Positions 52,350 through 62,700 are shown, counted from the stretch's first letter. The stretch: DNA of 64,000 nt from Chryseobacterium jejuense (GCF_900100075.1 NZ_FNEG01000004.1:558001-622000), one strand, 5' to 3'. Notes: generated by a model from the sequence alone, not told the origin. A program made the numbers and translations.

Positions 52350-55223
52350 TTAGAAATCAACCTGAATACCGAAAATAAACTGTCTCATATTAGGCTGTGT
52401 CATATCAAAAACCCCCAGATTTGACACCGTGTAATCAAAAGCATTCGAGTTCGCTTCAGGGTCGAAACGTAATTTTTTATCAAATGCATAGGTATATAAA
52501 TTAACTCCTCTTACGTAAGCATAAATCCCTTTAACACTAGGAATATTAAGCGTTGAACCTTTAAATGTATATCCTAATTCAATATTTCTTAACCTGATAT
52601 TATCTCCTTTGTATAAATATCTGGTGGAACTTGAATTGGAAGACCTATTCCCATTATACACTTGTTTTGGCCTTGAAGCAGTAGGATTGGAAGGGCTCCA
52701 GGAATCATATAAAGATTCCCATGTTGTATTCACAGTTGGATAAGCTCCATCCGATTCATACACAAATCCCCATCTATCCCATACAGAATAATCTCCCTGA
52801 TAAGTAATCATAAATGACAATTTTGCCCCTTTATAAGTAAATTCATTGATTAAACTGGCAACATGCGTAGGCAAAGCTTTCTGTCCTGTAAATGACAGCT
52901 TTGCTTTATTCACATCATTAGTTGTAGCTGTTCTTGATTCATCAGTATACCAAAGCGGATCTCCATTTGAAGGATCTACCCCTGCCCATAATCTTGTATA
53001 AAATTCAGTCGGGTTATGTCCAGGGAAAAATGCCTTTACCCCAGGAATAACAGTTGGCGTAGGATCTCCTTTTATATAAGTAACCTTGGAATCATTATAA
53101 GAGTAATTGGCTTTAATATCCCAACTAAATGATTCTGTACTTTTTCTATACCCTAATAAAGCTTCAAATCCGTTAGATTTAACTTCTGCCTGGTTTCTGA
53201 TAACCGTGCTAAATCCCGTAGAAGGAGAAATCGGCACATCATATACCTGATCAGGATTAATATTAGAATACACATCAAAACTACCATAAATACCTCCCAT
53301 TGCTCCTAATGAGAAATCTAACCCAATATTTCTCTTTTTAGACTTCTCCCAAACCAGCCCGTCCGGTGCTCCTGGAGTTAGGATATACCCTGCATTGGTC
53401 TGCAGATAATTACCCACCAAAGTATACTGCGGATATTTAGCATATGGAGATGCAGCTTGATTACCATTTTCTCCATAACTCGCTCTAAGCTTCAATGAAT
53501 TTACATAGGTTGGTAAGAAATTCATCTTTCCTAAATCGAAACTCACACCAACTCCAAAGAAATTCCCTCCTTTTGTATACCCTGAATAAGTATCTCTTCT
53601 CGCAGATCCTGTAATGGTAGCAAATTTATTATAGGTATAGGAAGCTCTTGCAATATAACCTACAAGTGTCCATGCATCAGTTCTTCCAGTTGCTCCTGTA
53701 GCGTTAGCCGCCGCATCAGCATACCTGATTCTTGTACCAGCCGGAAAACCTCTTTTTGAAAGCGTATTATATTCCAGCGTCCTTCTTGTGGATTCCATCC
53801 CTACCGATGCAGAAATATCATGTACTCCAGCAAATGTTTTGTTAAAGTTTACAAAGTTATACCAGTTCCAAGTGAAGAAATTTCTAATACTCTTGAAGTA
53901 ATATCCATTACCATTTGCATTGGATGGCTCATATCCGTCTCCATAGTCAGGATTCCAGTAAATAAATTCATTACCTGCGGTATTATCAATTCCAAAGTTG
54001 GAATTAAAAGTCAGATAAGGTAATATTTTATAGTCAACATTTAATGAAGTAAGTACTTTATCAAAAGTTCCTTTTGTAAGGTTTGTTCCTGTTAACGCCA
54101 ATGGATTAAACTGAGGATTCAAATACACAAGGTTCAGGTTATAATTCCCATCACTCAAATAAGGATTTTGAGTTGGTGAAAGAAGAGTTCCTGAGAAAAC
54201 CGGATTTGCATAAGATGAAGCATCTGATGGTCCAGCCTGTATTGTTCTTGACAGGTTAGTTGAAAAAGTAATATTTAACCTATCAGTAGCTTTCCAATTA
54301 GCTTTCAATGTTCCTGTATATCGATCAAAAACTGCATCATATGATAACCCTTCCTGTTTCAAATATCCTAATGATGCGTATAAAGTAAAATCTTTAAAGC
54401 CTCCTGAATAACTTAAGTTATACCTGTTAGTGATTGGAGAGTTTCTTCTGGTCAACCTTCTCCAATCGGTATCCGTTTTACCATCCCATTTCAACACCTT
54501 AGTTCGGCCGTAGTCCGTAGCCTCCTGAACATCTTTAAAACCATCTTTAGGATCAGTAACAGGATATCTATTATAAAGAGCCTGTCCTAAATAAGTCACA
54601 TGCTCCTGAGCATTTAACATATCTAATTTATCAAAAGCAATATTGGATGTACCTATTTCACTGATAAACTGCAGGCTGGATTTCCCTTTCTTACCTGATT
54701 TTGTAGTAATTATAATTACTCCATTTGCTCCTCTGGAACCATAAATTGCTGTTGCCACACCATCTTTTAGAACCTGCACATCTTCAATATCCGCAGGGTT
54801 GATTAATGATAATGCATTTTGAGTAGTTAAAGCCCCAGAAATATCACCAGACTGAACTGGCACTCCATCAACAATATATAACGGATCATTACCTGATGTC
54901 AATGAAGAAATTCCTCGAATCAAAGTTATCGTTGATGCTCCAGGCTGTCCGGAGCTTGCGCTTGACATTAAACCAGCCACAGTTCCCTGTAGAATATTAT
55001 CAATAGAAACTGCAGAAGGTTTTTCGAGAATATTCCCTGATACTTTAACTAGAGATCCGGCAGATTGTTCAGGAGTCATTTTAATCCCGTAAGAACCAGT
55101 AATAACAACTTCATCAATCTTATTCTCTTTAGGAATGGTATCTTTCCCAGCTTTTTGCGCAAAAGCAGCCTGTCCTAAAAAAAACAGCGCTCCAGCACTT
55201 AATACACGTAATTTAACATTCAT
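52350..55223 (-). CDS. SusC-family TonB-dependent transporter lacking the N-terminal regulatory domain
   Basis: The 957-aa product begins MNVKLRVLSAGALFFLGQAA, a signal peptide nearly identical to that of the SusC at 47383-50184. The TonB box (IDEVVITGSYG) follows directly, then the plug (VLKDGVATAIYGSRGANG) and a barrel ending in FIFGIQVDF. The missing carboxypeptidase-regulatory-like domain is a shared trait of the two. Upstream 16 bp (ACAAATATGTTAATAA) match those of the other pair exactly, while the coding sequence diverges soon after residue 25. Confidence 0.94.
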   Translation of the reverse strand: MNVKLRVLSAGALFFLGQAAFAQKAGKDTIPKENKIDEVVITGSYGIKMTPEQSAGSLVKVSGNILEKPSAVSIDNILQGTVAGLMSSASSGQPGASTITLIRGISSLTSGNDPLYIVDGVPVQSGDISGALTTQNALSLINPADIEDVQVLKDGVATAIYGSRGANGVIIITTKSGKKGKSSLQFISEIGTSNIAFDKLDMLNAQEHVTYLGQALYNRYPVTDPKDGFKDVQEATDYGRTKVLKWDGKTDTDWRRLTRRNSPITNRYNLSYSGGFKDFTLYASLGYLKQEGLSYDAVFDRYTGTLKANWKATDRLNITFSTNLSRTIQAGPSDASSYANPVFSGTLLSPTQNPYLSDGNYNLNLVYLNPQFNPLALTGTNLTKGTFDKVLTSLNVDYKILPYLTFNSNFGIDNTAGNEFIYWNPDYGDGYEPSNANGNGYYFKSIRNFFTWNWYNFVNFNKTFAGVHDISASVGMESTRRTLEYNTLSKRGFPAGTRIRYADAAANATGATGRTDAWTLVGYIARASYTYNKFATITGSARRDTYSGYTKGGNFFGVGVSFDLGKMNFLPTYVNSLKLRASYGENGNQAASPYAKYPQYTLVGNYLQTNAGYILTPGAPDGLVWEKSKKRNIGLDFSLGAMGGIYGSFDVYSNINPDQVYDVPISPSTGFSTVIRNQAEVKSNGFEALLGYRKSTESFSWDIKANYSYNDSKVTYIKGDPTPTVIPGVKAFFPGHNPTEFYTRLWAGVDPSNGDPLWYTDESRTATTNDVNKAKLSFTGQKALPTHVASLINEFTYKGAKLSFMITYQGDYSVWDRWGFVYESDGAYPTVNTTWESLYDSWSPSNPTASRPKQVYNGNRSSNSSSTRYLYKGDNIRLRNIELGYTFKGSTLNIPSVKGIYAYVRGVNLYTYAFDKKLRFDPEANSNAFDYTVSNLGVFDMTQPNMRQFIFGIQVDF

Positions 55224-55250
55224 TATTTAACATATTTTAATATTCAGAAA

Positions 55251-55280
55251 CAAATATGTTAATAAGAAACAAGGATTCAA
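55251..55280 (-). promoter_or_regulatory. Promoter of the SusC gene at 52350-55223
   Basis: On the minus strand TTG (55280-55278), 19-bp spacer, then CATATTTG (55258-55251), about 28 bp before the ATG at 55223. The -7 box and TTATTAA match those at 50214-50228. Confidence 0.65.
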
Positions 55281-55585
55281 ATAATAAAATTCTACAAAAA
55301 AAACAAATTAAAGTTAATATTATTCATTAAAAATGAATTTTCATTAAAAAATATAAATCAATAAAACCAAATAAATGAAAATAATAACATTCAATTTAAC
55401 TTTAACATAATATTAACAACAGTTAAATTTTTAAGATTCATTCATTAAAACATCAAAATAAATGAAAAATATTAATCATAAATTAAAATATGATGAAAAA
55501 TATTAAATATCACAAATAAATGATATATATAACAAACAGTCAATTGTATTGAAAATTAAAAAATAAAAACACTTAAAACATACAT

Positions 55586-55623
55586 AACAATAAAGCATCT
55601 TGTGAAAAAGATGCTTTATTGTT
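55586..55623 (-). terminator. Intrinsic terminator of the HMG-CoA synthase gene
   Basis: AACAATAAAGCATCTT (55586-55601) pairs perfectly with AAGATGCTTTATTGTT (55608-55623), loop of 6, 15 bp past the stop at 55639. The minus-strand tail is only moderately T-rich. Confidence 0.8.
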
Positions 55624-55638
55624 AATTTTAAATCCATG

Positions 55639-56967
55639 TTATTTTTGATAAAAATAATATCTTGATCCAACTAAAACAGGACTTTCAGTTTCTATGGAAA
55701 CAAGACCAAATCCCTTATAATCCGGGTTCACAGATTGGCTCAATTGCTTTCTGTGAAGCTTTTCATAGGTTTCAAAATCAATAGCCTTTCTATGATTCAG
55801 ATTTTCGAATAAATTCCACTTCTCTACCACTGTTTTCCAAGTAACAGATACCTTACCGGCAAACACTTTTGATTTAGAACCACTACCATATCCAAGGAAT
55901 CCTATTTCTTTTCCTGAAAGGTCTTCATTTTCGTTAAAAGAAGTTTGCAGTCCGGAAAGGAATGCCATAAAAATAGAAGCAGTATACATATTCCCTATTT
56001 CTGAAGAAGCTCTTTGAGTCTTTTCAATAGCGGTACTGATCAGTTTTAGATAATTTTCAGATTTAGCAACAGCTTTCTGCTCATCCAAAGTTTCATAAGA
56101 AATTCCATTCTCCAGGCTGTAGATTTCTGTAAAGACTCTTTTACCATGGAAGGCATATGGAAGATGGAAAATAATGTATTTCCAGTTTTCGTAAGGTTTT
56201 TCTTTACCTGTATTCTCTTTATAATGCTGATAAGCCTCTCTGATTCTATCCTGATAACACTGATTGGAATACTGTCCATCAAAAACCGGCTCATCTGTGA
56301 AAATCTCAATTTTATCAGGATACACTTCAGGAGCTCCTTTCAGTTCTTCTTTTTTATATTGTCTTCTTGGTTTGAAGAAATCAAAAACACTTTCTGTAGC
56401 AACTCCCCAGTTATTTTCAATTTCAAGAAGATCTGGTTTTGCAGAGATCAAAAGGGCAACTGCTCCACCACCTTGTGTATATTCTCCAGAGGATGCTAAT
56501 TCATATTTTGCATAATCACTGGCAATCACTATTGCTTTTTTTTCAGGATTTACTCTTACAAAATCTAAGGCATTATGTAAGGCATCTACTCCGCCTACAC
56601 AAGCAAAAGTCATATCTACAACATCACAGTTTTTAAATACTCTTTCTCCAAATTCTCCTTCTAATACCTTTTCAACCATCTGCATTGCATAAGAAGCCGT
56701 TGGTTTTGCCGCATCTACAGCACTTTCTGTACCCAGATAAATTCTTGAAATTTCTTTAGGATTGACCTGGTAATCCTGAATGAGTCTTAATAATGCTTCT
56801 GCCGCAAAGGTTGCAGCGTCTTCATGCACATCAGGCAATCCCATTTTATGAAGTCCTAGCCCCTTCTCCAATTTTGCCGGTTCTATCCCTCTTTTTTCCG
56901 CTAAATCTTTAATTTCCAAATATAAAGAAGGCACATAATAGCTTGCCGCTTCAATTCCAAAACTCAT
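55639..56967 (-). CDS. mvaS: Hydroxymethylglutaryl-CoA synthase
   Basis: The 442-aa enzyme has the HMGS catalytic set: E81 in LGTES, the nucleophile C123 in VDMTFACVGGVDAL, and His in IIFHLPYAFHGKRVF (268/274). It condenses acetyl-CoA and acetoacetyl-CoA in the mevalonate pathway, which flavobacteria use for isoprenoids. It is monocistronic, with a near-consensus -7 box (TATCTTTC, minus strand 57002-56995) and a perfect-stem terminator. Confidence 0.92.
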   Translation of the reverse strand: MSFGIEAASYYVPSLYLEIKDLAEKRGIEPAKLEKGLGLHKMGLPDVHEDAATFAAEALLRLIQDYQVNPKEISRIYLGTESAVDAAKPTASYAMQMVEKVLEGEFGERVFKNCDVVDMTFACVGGVDALHNALDFVRVNPEKKAIVIASDYAKYELASSGEYTQGGGAVALLISAKPDLLEIENNWGVATESVFDFFKPRRQYKKEELKGAPEVYPDKIEIFTDEPVFDGQYSNQCYQDRIREAYQHYKENTGKEKPYENWKYIIFHLPYAFHGKRVFTEIYSLENGISYETLDEQKAVAKSENYLKLISTAIEKTQRASSEIGNMYTASIFMAFLSGLQTSFNENEDLSGKEIGFLGYGSGSKSKVFAGKVSVTWKTVVEKWNLFENLNHRKAIDFETYEKLHRKQLSQSVNPDYKGFGLVSIETESPVLVGSRYYFYQK

Positions 56968-57150
56968 AATTTTTTAAATTTTAAACGAATTTATGAAAGA
57001 TAACGCAAAAAACAGCAGTAAAAACAGCTGATTTTTGTAATATTATTAAAAATAAATAAGAACCAAATAGATATTACTAAAGTCCCTTTCTACACTTTAA
57101 ATCCTGGATATAGAACTTGTAAACCCTCCGAATTATTCATCTATAAAAAG

Positions 57151-57174
57151 AAAGCCGGCAACTTTGCCGGCTTT
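57151..57174 (-). terminator. Intrinsic terminator of the M1 aminopeptidase gene
   Basis: AAAGCCGGCAA (57151-57161) pairs perfectly with TTGCCGGCTTT (57164-57174), loop CT, T-rich minus-strand tail (CTTTTTATAG); it begins 5 bp past the stop at 57180. Confidence 0.88.
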
Positions 57175-57179
57175 ATATC

Positions 57180-59690
57180 TTACTTATAATTTTCAATGGT
57201 TTTGTTGATAACATCAATCTGTTTATTAATGCTGGCTGCATTCTGTGGATTCTGTTTCAGTAATTCCATTTTCTTACTTAACCCATCCTTCAGCATTTGT
57301 ACCACCATCATTTTAGCTTGTGGATTATCTCCTATCTGATTTTTGGCATATCCTAAAATCTTAGTTACACTTTCAGTAGCTTTTAAGTTATCGGATGACA
57401 TAATCCAATTATATCCTTCTTCCGCAGACTTCCCTAATTCTGGATTCTGGAATTTGATAAACGGATAAAACGCTGCTAATGGAGCAATTTTTGGCATTTG
57501 AGAAACCACTTTATTTTTTACAACAATGGGAAGCAGCTGCGCCTGCAACTCATCTGAAGCGCCATCCATGTCTATTTTATCAGCTAATGAATTAGCTTTT
57601 GACGGATCGATAGCTAAAATCCCCCCCAATGAGCTTCTTTTTACTGCATTGGAAACAGCGCTCATTCCTTTTTCAAAAAGTGGAAGGTATTTTTTATCTT
57701 TTGTTTTAGCTAAAGCAGTAATTGCAGCAGCCTGTGTTAATGTTTTAGGATCATTAGAAGCCAGTTTTTCAACATCAGCTCCTAATGCTTTCATTTGTTC
57801 AGCGTTGCTAAGATCTACTAATTCCAAAGCCTGAATTCTTACTCTAAAGAACGGATCTTTCAATGCTGCTGCCAATAATTTTGTTACAGCAGGACTTTTT
57901 CCTACCTGATCTTTTATTCCTGTTAAAGCATTATATTTATTTTTAAATTCTTTAGAATTTGTAAACTGTAAAAGATTCTGTTCCGGAGTTTTTGTATCAG
58001 TAATATCTGCCAATAAAACACCATCTGCATTGATATTCACTAAATCCGGTGTTTTGGAAACATCAAAGTTGAATGTATTCTTCGCATCAGCTTTTACCCA
58101 AACATTGTATCTCTTTGGTTTTCCATTATCATACACATCAATTGCCAAAGGAAATTCAAACACCTGATCCTGGGTCTGATTAATCGTAACAGCCACCTGT
58201 TTTTTTACAGGTTCAAATGTAAATGAATAGTTGACCTTCGGGTTTCCGCTTCCAAAATACCATTGATTAAAGAACCAGTTCAGATCTTTTCCGGAAACTT
58301 TTTCAAAAGAAAGTCTCAACTGATGTGCTTCTGCATTCTGATATTCATTTGTCTTCAGGTAGTCGTTCATCCCAGCAAAGAAAGCATCATCTCCTAAATA
58401 GTTTCTCAACATATTCAGAATTCCGCCTCCTTTCTGATAGGTTACCAGATCAAATACATCTTCTCGGGATGCATAATTGAATCTTACCAGGTTTTTATTA
58501 AAATCAGATGGATTATGGATATACCTGTTCACATCAGTCATCAGATGATAATCAGCCTGATCTTTTCCATATTTATGTTCGTTCCAAAGGTATTCAGAAT
58601 AATTAGCAAAAGATTCATTCACTGTAAGATTACTCCAGCTTTCTGCGGTTACCAAATCTCCAAACCAATGGTGGAATAGCTCGTGAGCAATGGTGTCTTC
58701 CCATGTATTTTCATCGATAAGCTGTCCCGGTTTTTGAAGAATATCACTTCCGTGAAGGGTTGCTGTTGTATTTTCCATGGCACCACTCACATAGTTTCTT
58801 CCGGAAATCTGCGCGTATTTTGCCCACGGATAATCGTAATTCATTCTTTTAGAGAAGAACTCGATCATTTCTGGTGTATTTCCATAGATCTGTTTAGCAT
58901 AAGGTTCGTATTCTTTCTCGATATAGTAATCAACAGGAATGTTTTTCCATTTGTCTTTTACAATAGCATACTCTCCTACTCCCATGAAGAAAAGGTAAGT
59001 AGAATGTCTTTTATCCATTACCCAGTGATCGGTTCTAAGTCCATTGGATTCTTTTTGAGAGTCTTTCAGGATACCATTCGAAAGGGTAACATATTTATCA
59101 GGAACCGTCATAAAGATTTCCTGAGTTGTTTTTTGATTCGGTTTATCGATAGTTGGAAACCATGCAGAAGAAGCTTCCGTTTCTCCTTGTGTCCAAATTT
59201 GTGTTGGAAGTTCTGGATCTGTTCCCTGAGCATTAATGAAATAAAGACCTTTGGCATCATTAATGGCCATACTTCCCTGTTGTTTTACTTCGTTCGGACG
59301 GGATGTATATTTGATATAGACTGTATAATCCTGATTCTTCTGATAGGTTTTATCCAGTGTAATTTTCAGGACATCATCTTTATATTCGTATTTTAAAGGA
59401 GACTTTTTACCATTGTTATCAAGAGCTACTTCATGAATCAACATTGCTTTGGCATCCAGAATCAGCTCATTAGTAGGATAGAAATAGGGTGAGGCTGTCA
59501 ACCATTCTTCCCCATTCATCTGTTCTTTCTGATAATCGAAGTTTACCTTCAGTTTTGTATGTTTCAGTTCTGTTACCTTGGTATGGGTAGCTCTGTACAC
59601 TTTTTCTCTTCCTGAAGTTTCAGTTTGTGCTGATACATTGGCGGAAAACAAAATTCCTAATATCGCAATCGATAAAATGGCCTTTCTCAT
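57180..59690 (-). CDS. M1-family metalloaminopeptidase (aminopeptidase N-like)
   Basis: The 836-aa exported enzyme has a signal peptide (MRKAILSIAILGILFSANVSAQ), the substrate-binding GAMENT motif, and the zinc site HELFHHWFGDL with H336, H340 and E359 (HExxHx18E; NESFANYS). The C-terminal half is HEAT/ERAP-like helical, with Ala/Leu repeats. It trims peptides from the N terminus in the periplasm or outside. It follows a 72-aa gene by 23 bp and is probably cotranscribed. Confidence 0.95.
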   Translation of the reverse strand: MRKAILSIAILGILFSANVSAQTETSGREKVYRATHTKVTELKHTKLKVNFDYQKEQMNGEEWLTASPYFYPTNELILDAKAMLIHEVALDNNGKKSPLKYEYKDDVLKITLDKTYQKNQDYTVYIKYTSRPNEVKQQGSMAINDAKGLYFINAQGTDPELPTQIWTQGETEASSAWFPTIDKPNQKTTQEIFMTVPDKYVTLSNGILKDSQKESNGLRTDHWVMDKRHSTYLFFMGVGEYAIVKDKWKNIPVDYYIEKEYEPYAKQIYGNTPEMIEFFSKRMNYDYPWAKYAQISGRNYVSGAMENTTATLHGSDILQKPGQLIDENTWEDTIAHELFHHWFGDLVTAESWSNLTVNESFANYSEYLWNEHKYGKDQADYHLMTDVNRYIHNPSDFNKNLVRFNYASREDVFDLVTYQKGGGILNMLRNYLGDDAFFAGMNDYLKTNEYQNAEAHQLRLSFEKVSGKDLNWFFNQWYFGSGNPKVNYSFTFEPVKKQVAVTINQTQDQVFEFPLAIDVYDNGKPKRYNVWVKADAKNTFNFDVSKTPDLVNINADGVLLADITDTKTPEQNLLQFTNSKEFKNKYNALTGIKDQVGKSPAVTKLLAAALKDPFFRVRIQALELVDLSNAEQMKALGADVEKLASNDPKTLTQAAAITALAKTKDKKYLPLFEKGMSAVSNAVKRSSLGGILAIDPSKANSLADKIDMDGASDELQAQLLPIVVKNKVVSQMPKIAPLAAFYPFIKFQNPELGKSAEEGYNWIMSSDNLKATESVTKILGYAKNQIGDNPQAKMMVVQMLKDGLSKKMELLKQNPQNAASINKQIDVINKTIENYK

Positions 59691-59713
59691 CTGTCTACTT
59701 TATAATTTTAGAG

Positions 59714-59932
59714 TTATTTTTTTATTATGATATCGAAAATATCATTGACTAATGTTTCGTAGTCACCGGTTTTCAACTGCTCTTTTGTTTTAGCAAAAGC
59801 TTTTTTCAATTCACTTTCCGGATTTTCATCGTCAACAATTTCTGCAGAAGCAACCCCTTTTAACTGAAGAACAATATTTTTCAGTATTTCAGGGTCGGCA
59901 TTCTCTTCAATATTTATCTTTAAATACTTCAT
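59714..59932 (-). CDS. Small acidic protein (72 aa) ahead of the M1 gene
   Basis: The ATG at 59932 gives 72 aa (MKYLKINIEENADPEI...); a 93-aa frame starts further up without support. The pattern (LKNIVLQLKGVASAEIVDDENPESELKKAF) suggests a small ferredoxin-like or helical fold, but no family is recognised. A minus-strand TAAATTTG box lies about 60 bp upstream. Linked to the M1 gene by position only. Confidence 0.6.
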   Translation of the reverse strand: MKYLKINIEENADPEILKNIVLQLKGVASAEIVDDENPESELKKAFAKTKEQLKTGDYETLVNDIFDIIIKK

Positions 59933-60237
59933 AATTTTTGTGATTAGATTTATAATTATCCCTTTTGTTAAAGGACTAGAGTCAAGTTCTCTCAAATTTA
60001 AAACTTATTTTAGAAAGAATGGGTCTGTAAGTGACTTTTTATTTGAGAAGGAATGAAGGACTGAAAGATGGAGGATATTATTGAACGAAATATAATTTTC
60101 AGCTTTTATCAAATCATTCTTTCTTATGTGTTGAGGGAATAAAAAAAGCCATAGACTCTTTATCTCAATCCTGAAGTACATTCGCAGATCTTCATTCTGT
60201 ATTAAGATGACAGGAAACAATCAATAATAAAACTCTA
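59933..60237. other. Gene-free gap, 305 bp
   Basis: The only supported element is a minus-strand -7-like TAAATTTG (60000-59993). A 71-aa frame here is Phe/Leu-rich and has no gene-like features. No strong terminator was found. Confidence 0.5.
59993..60000 (-). promoter_or_regulatory. -7 box of the 72-aa/M1 operon
   Basis: The minus strand reads TAAATTTG (perfect TAnnTTTG), about 61 bp before the ATG at 59932. Confidence 0.4.
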
Positions 60238-61677
60238 CTATTTTTCTCTAATAATCTTCCCATTTTTATACAGAAATATCATTTCACATTTCGTCTGTCT
60301 GTCAGCATTAAAAATAAATATCTTTTTAGGATCAATACCATTTATTTCAGACAGCATTCTACATTCCCAGTTGTTATAAAAGATAGGTTCTCTAAGGATA
60401 AAATGTGGATTGGTTTTCAGTTCTGTGAACATATCATACCTCAAACAAACTACTCCATTTTCAATCTTTTCAGCTTTTAACGTTTTGCTCAGTTCATTAA
60501 ACATTTTATCATTAAACCGGCTGGCATAGATCCAGGCATTTTTCACACTCATATTAGTGGTAAGTAAAAGGAAAGCAAGTCCTGCAAAAAGGGAACTGAT
60601 TGTTTTATTTCCCAACTTCAGCTTAAAGGACAAATAAATGATTCCTGAAATAACAAAGAGTGTATAAAAAAGCCTGATGGCTCCAAGACTTCGGTTATCA
60701 AAGCCAAAAAGTGTCGGAATATAGGATGAAACATAAAAAACGCTTACTGCAAGTACTATTGATATAAGAGAAATCAACCCTATGCTTTTAATGTCTTTTA
60801 ATTTACTTTTAAAATCATAGCCGGAGAAGACTTTATAGATAACTGAAGACATTATCAAAGCCAAAACTATTTCTACAATATGAAGATTTTTAAGATTTAT
60901 TAATCCTTTATATGTTCCTACAAAAATATCTTTGAAAAATAATTTTGCTGTAAAAATGGTCACCTGCACTACTCTTTTCAATTCGAAAATTTTCCCGACT
61001 TCATCTCTTTGGTAAGAATGAGCAAATATTGCCGGCTGAATGACTTTTCTGAAAAGAACAATTGATCCAATAGTGAGCAACAGAAAAATAATTCTTTTTT
61101 TACTTTCCTTGATTAAATAAAGATTTAGCAAAATCAATGGCAGAAAAATCTCATAGCTTAATATTGAAAGTATAAAAAACAGAGCACTGAACAGAATGTT
61201 TTTACGAACATAGACATAGTAGATGCTCAGACTAAAAAATATTGTTGCCAGGTTTGAATTCAGCATGATTGGAGAAAACTGAATACTTGTGCCGATTAAA
61301 GAGCATGAATACAGCAAAGTGATAAGACTCGCCAATTCTTTTGACAGAATCTTTTGTACCACCCAATAAACAGCAAGCAATGAAAGTGGAAAAAACAGTA
61401 TTCCTAAAAGATAAATGGACTCATTATACTTTGAAAGAAAAACCAAAGTTCCTGTGATAAATCCAGATACCGGCCTTGCGGCCATATTGGAAGAATCAAG
61501 GTAGGAATAAATATAACTAAAATAAGGCTTAGAAATATGCCTGGCGTTATAAGCTTCTTTTAAGTCATCTGCTACAATGATCTTTTCTGTGAAAACAGAA
61601 AGCCATATATAAATATTGTAAACAACGATCAGGATATTCAGAAATATCAGATATATATTGTTTAATTTTTTTCCCAT
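60238..61677 (-). CDS. Polytopic membrane protein, possible GT-C glycosyltransferase
   Basis: The 479-aa protein has about ten to eleven hydrophobic helices. After TM1 comes an extracytoplasmic loop with an acidic pair (EKIIVADDLKEAYNAR), the position of the catalytic Asp in GT-C glycosyltransferases, then a TM bundle and a C-terminal soluble tail (about 395-479) with three Cys. This suggests a lipid-linked-sugar transferase or flippase-like protein, but no family is recognised with certainty. It stands alone between the M1 cluster and thyA. Confidence 0.6.
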   Translation of the reverse strand: MGKKLNNIYLIFLNILIVVYNIYIWLSVFTEKIIVADDLKEAYNARHISKPYFSYIYSYLDSSNMAARPVSGFITGTLVFLSKYNESIYLLGILFFPLSLLAVYWVVQKILSKELASLITLLYSCSLIGTSIQFSPIMLNSNLATIFFSLSIYYVYVRKNILFSALFFILSILSYEIFLPLILLNLYLIKESKKRIIFLLLTIGSIVLFRKVIQPAIFAHSYQRDEVGKIFELKRVVQVTIFTAKLFFKDIFVGTYKGLINLKNLHIVEIVLALIMSSVIYKVFSGYDFKSKLKDIKSIGLISLISIVLAVSVFYVSSYIPTLFGFDNRSLGAIRLFYTLFVISGIIYLSFKLKLGNKTISSLFAGLAFLLLTTNMSVKNAWIYASRFNDKMFNELSKTLKAEKIENGVVCLRYDMFTELKTNPHFILREPIFYNNWECRMLSEINGIDPKKIFIFNADRQTKCEMIFLYKNGKIIREK

Positions 61678-61768
61678 ATTATTTTTTCAAAATTTGTGGT
61701 GAAAATTAAATTCTCACAAACTTCAAAAATAATAGAAATCTGTCAATAATAAAAGAGTTGCTATGATA

Positions 61769-62563
61769 TTAAATTGCCACGGGAGCCTTAATTCCCGGAT
61801 GTGGATCATAGTTTTCTAAGGTAAAGTCTTCAAAATCGAAATCGAAGATATTTTTAACATCAGGATTTAGTTTCATCGTAGGAAGTGCCCTAGTTTCTCT
61901 TGAAAGCTGTCTGTTCACCTGTTCAAAGTGGTTATTGTAAATGTGAACATCTCCAAAACTATGAACATAATCTCCTACTTCAAGATCACAAACCTGTGCT
62001 ACCATCATCAATAACAATGCATAACTTGCAATATTGAAAGGAACACCTAGGAAGACATCTGCACTTCTCTGATATAACTGCAATGATAATTTCCCGTCTG
62101 CTGCATAAAACTGGAATAATGCATGACAAGGTGCCAAAGCCATATTTGGAATTTCAGCAACATTCCAGGCGGAAACAATCAGCCTTCTGGAATCCGGATT
62201 CTTTTTGATCTGATCTATTACTTCTGTGATCTGATCTACAATTTTTCCGTCTGCTCCGTTCCAGCTTCTCCACTGTGCTCCGTAAACAGGTCCTAAATCA
62301 CCATTTTCATTGGCCCATTCATCCCAGATACTTACTCCGTTATCTTTAAGGTATTGGATATTAGTATCCCCTTTCAGGAACCAAAGCAATTCATAGATAA
62401 TGGATTTTAAATGCACTTTTTTAGTGGTTACCAATGGAAAGCCTTTTGACAGATCATATCTTAACTGATATCCGAACACACTTCTGGTTCCGGTTCCGGT
62501 TCTATCGGTTTTATCAGTTCCATTGTCTAAAATATGTTGTAAAAGATCCAGGTAATTTTGCAT
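61769..62563 (-). CDS. thyA: Thymidylate synthase
   Basis: The ATG at 62563 ([15 protein letters not shown]) gives 264 aa, the standard ThyA length; an upstream frame of eight residues is unlikely. Conserved residues are visible: DRTGTGT near the start, the catalytic C146 in APCHALFQF, the folate/dUMP pocket ([13 protein letters not shown]) and the C-terminal [10 protein letters not shown]. It makes dTMP from dUMP and methylene-THF. Its -7 box overlaps the tail of the upstream terminator. Confidence 0.98.
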   Translation of the reverse strand: MQNYLDLLQHILDNGTDKTDRTGTGTRSVFGYQLRYDLSKGFPLVTTKKVHLKSIIYELLWFLKGDTNIQYLKDNGVSIWDEWANENGDLGPVYGAQWRSWNGADGKIVDQITEVIDQIKKNPDSRRLIVSAWNVAEIPNMALAPCHALFQFYAADGKLSLQLYQRSADVFLGVPFNIASYALLLMMVAQVCDLEVGDYVHSFGDVHIYNNHFEQVNRQLSRETRALPTMKLNPDVKNIFDFDFEDFTLENYDPHPGIKAPVAI

Positions 62564-62584
62564 TTTGAAAAGGAATTTATGGGT

Positions 62585-62592
62585 CAAATTTA
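62585..62592 (-). promoter_or_regulatory. -7 box of thyA
   Basis: The minus strand reads TAAATTTG (perfect TAnnTTTG), about 22 bp before the thyA ATG and directly after the terminator tail. Confidence 0.5.
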
Positions 62593-62598
62593 GTAAAA

Positions 62599-62626
62599 AA
62601 AAAGCACCCAGCCTATGGATGCTTTT
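62599..62626 (-). terminator. Intrinsic terminator after the repeat-protein gene
   Basis: AAAAAGCA (62599-62606) pairs with TGCTTTTT (62619-62626) around a partly paired CC/GG inner stem; a run of about nine T follows on the minus strand. It is 75 bp past the stop at 62701, which leaves a short untranslated tail. Confidence 0.8.
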
Positions 62627-62700
62627 TATAAGATGTATATCTGTTTTCTATTAAACCAGTGTATATGCTACACTTTCAAGTTATTAGAACAACAGAAGAA

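Larger units (their letters stand above)
55224..55638. other. AT-rich gap with susC promoter and mvaS terminator, 415 bp
   Basis: Holds the promoter of susC (55251-55280), a terminator (55586-55623) and very AT-rich spacer with repeated ATGAAAAATATTAA-like stretches (two near copies at 55463 and 55493). No gene supported. Confidence 0.55.

Noticed and set aside
60005-60220. 71-aa minus-strand ORF in the gap before the 72-aa gene
   Set aside because: Phe/Leu-rich and without a promoter, domain or neighbour relation; looks like chance.
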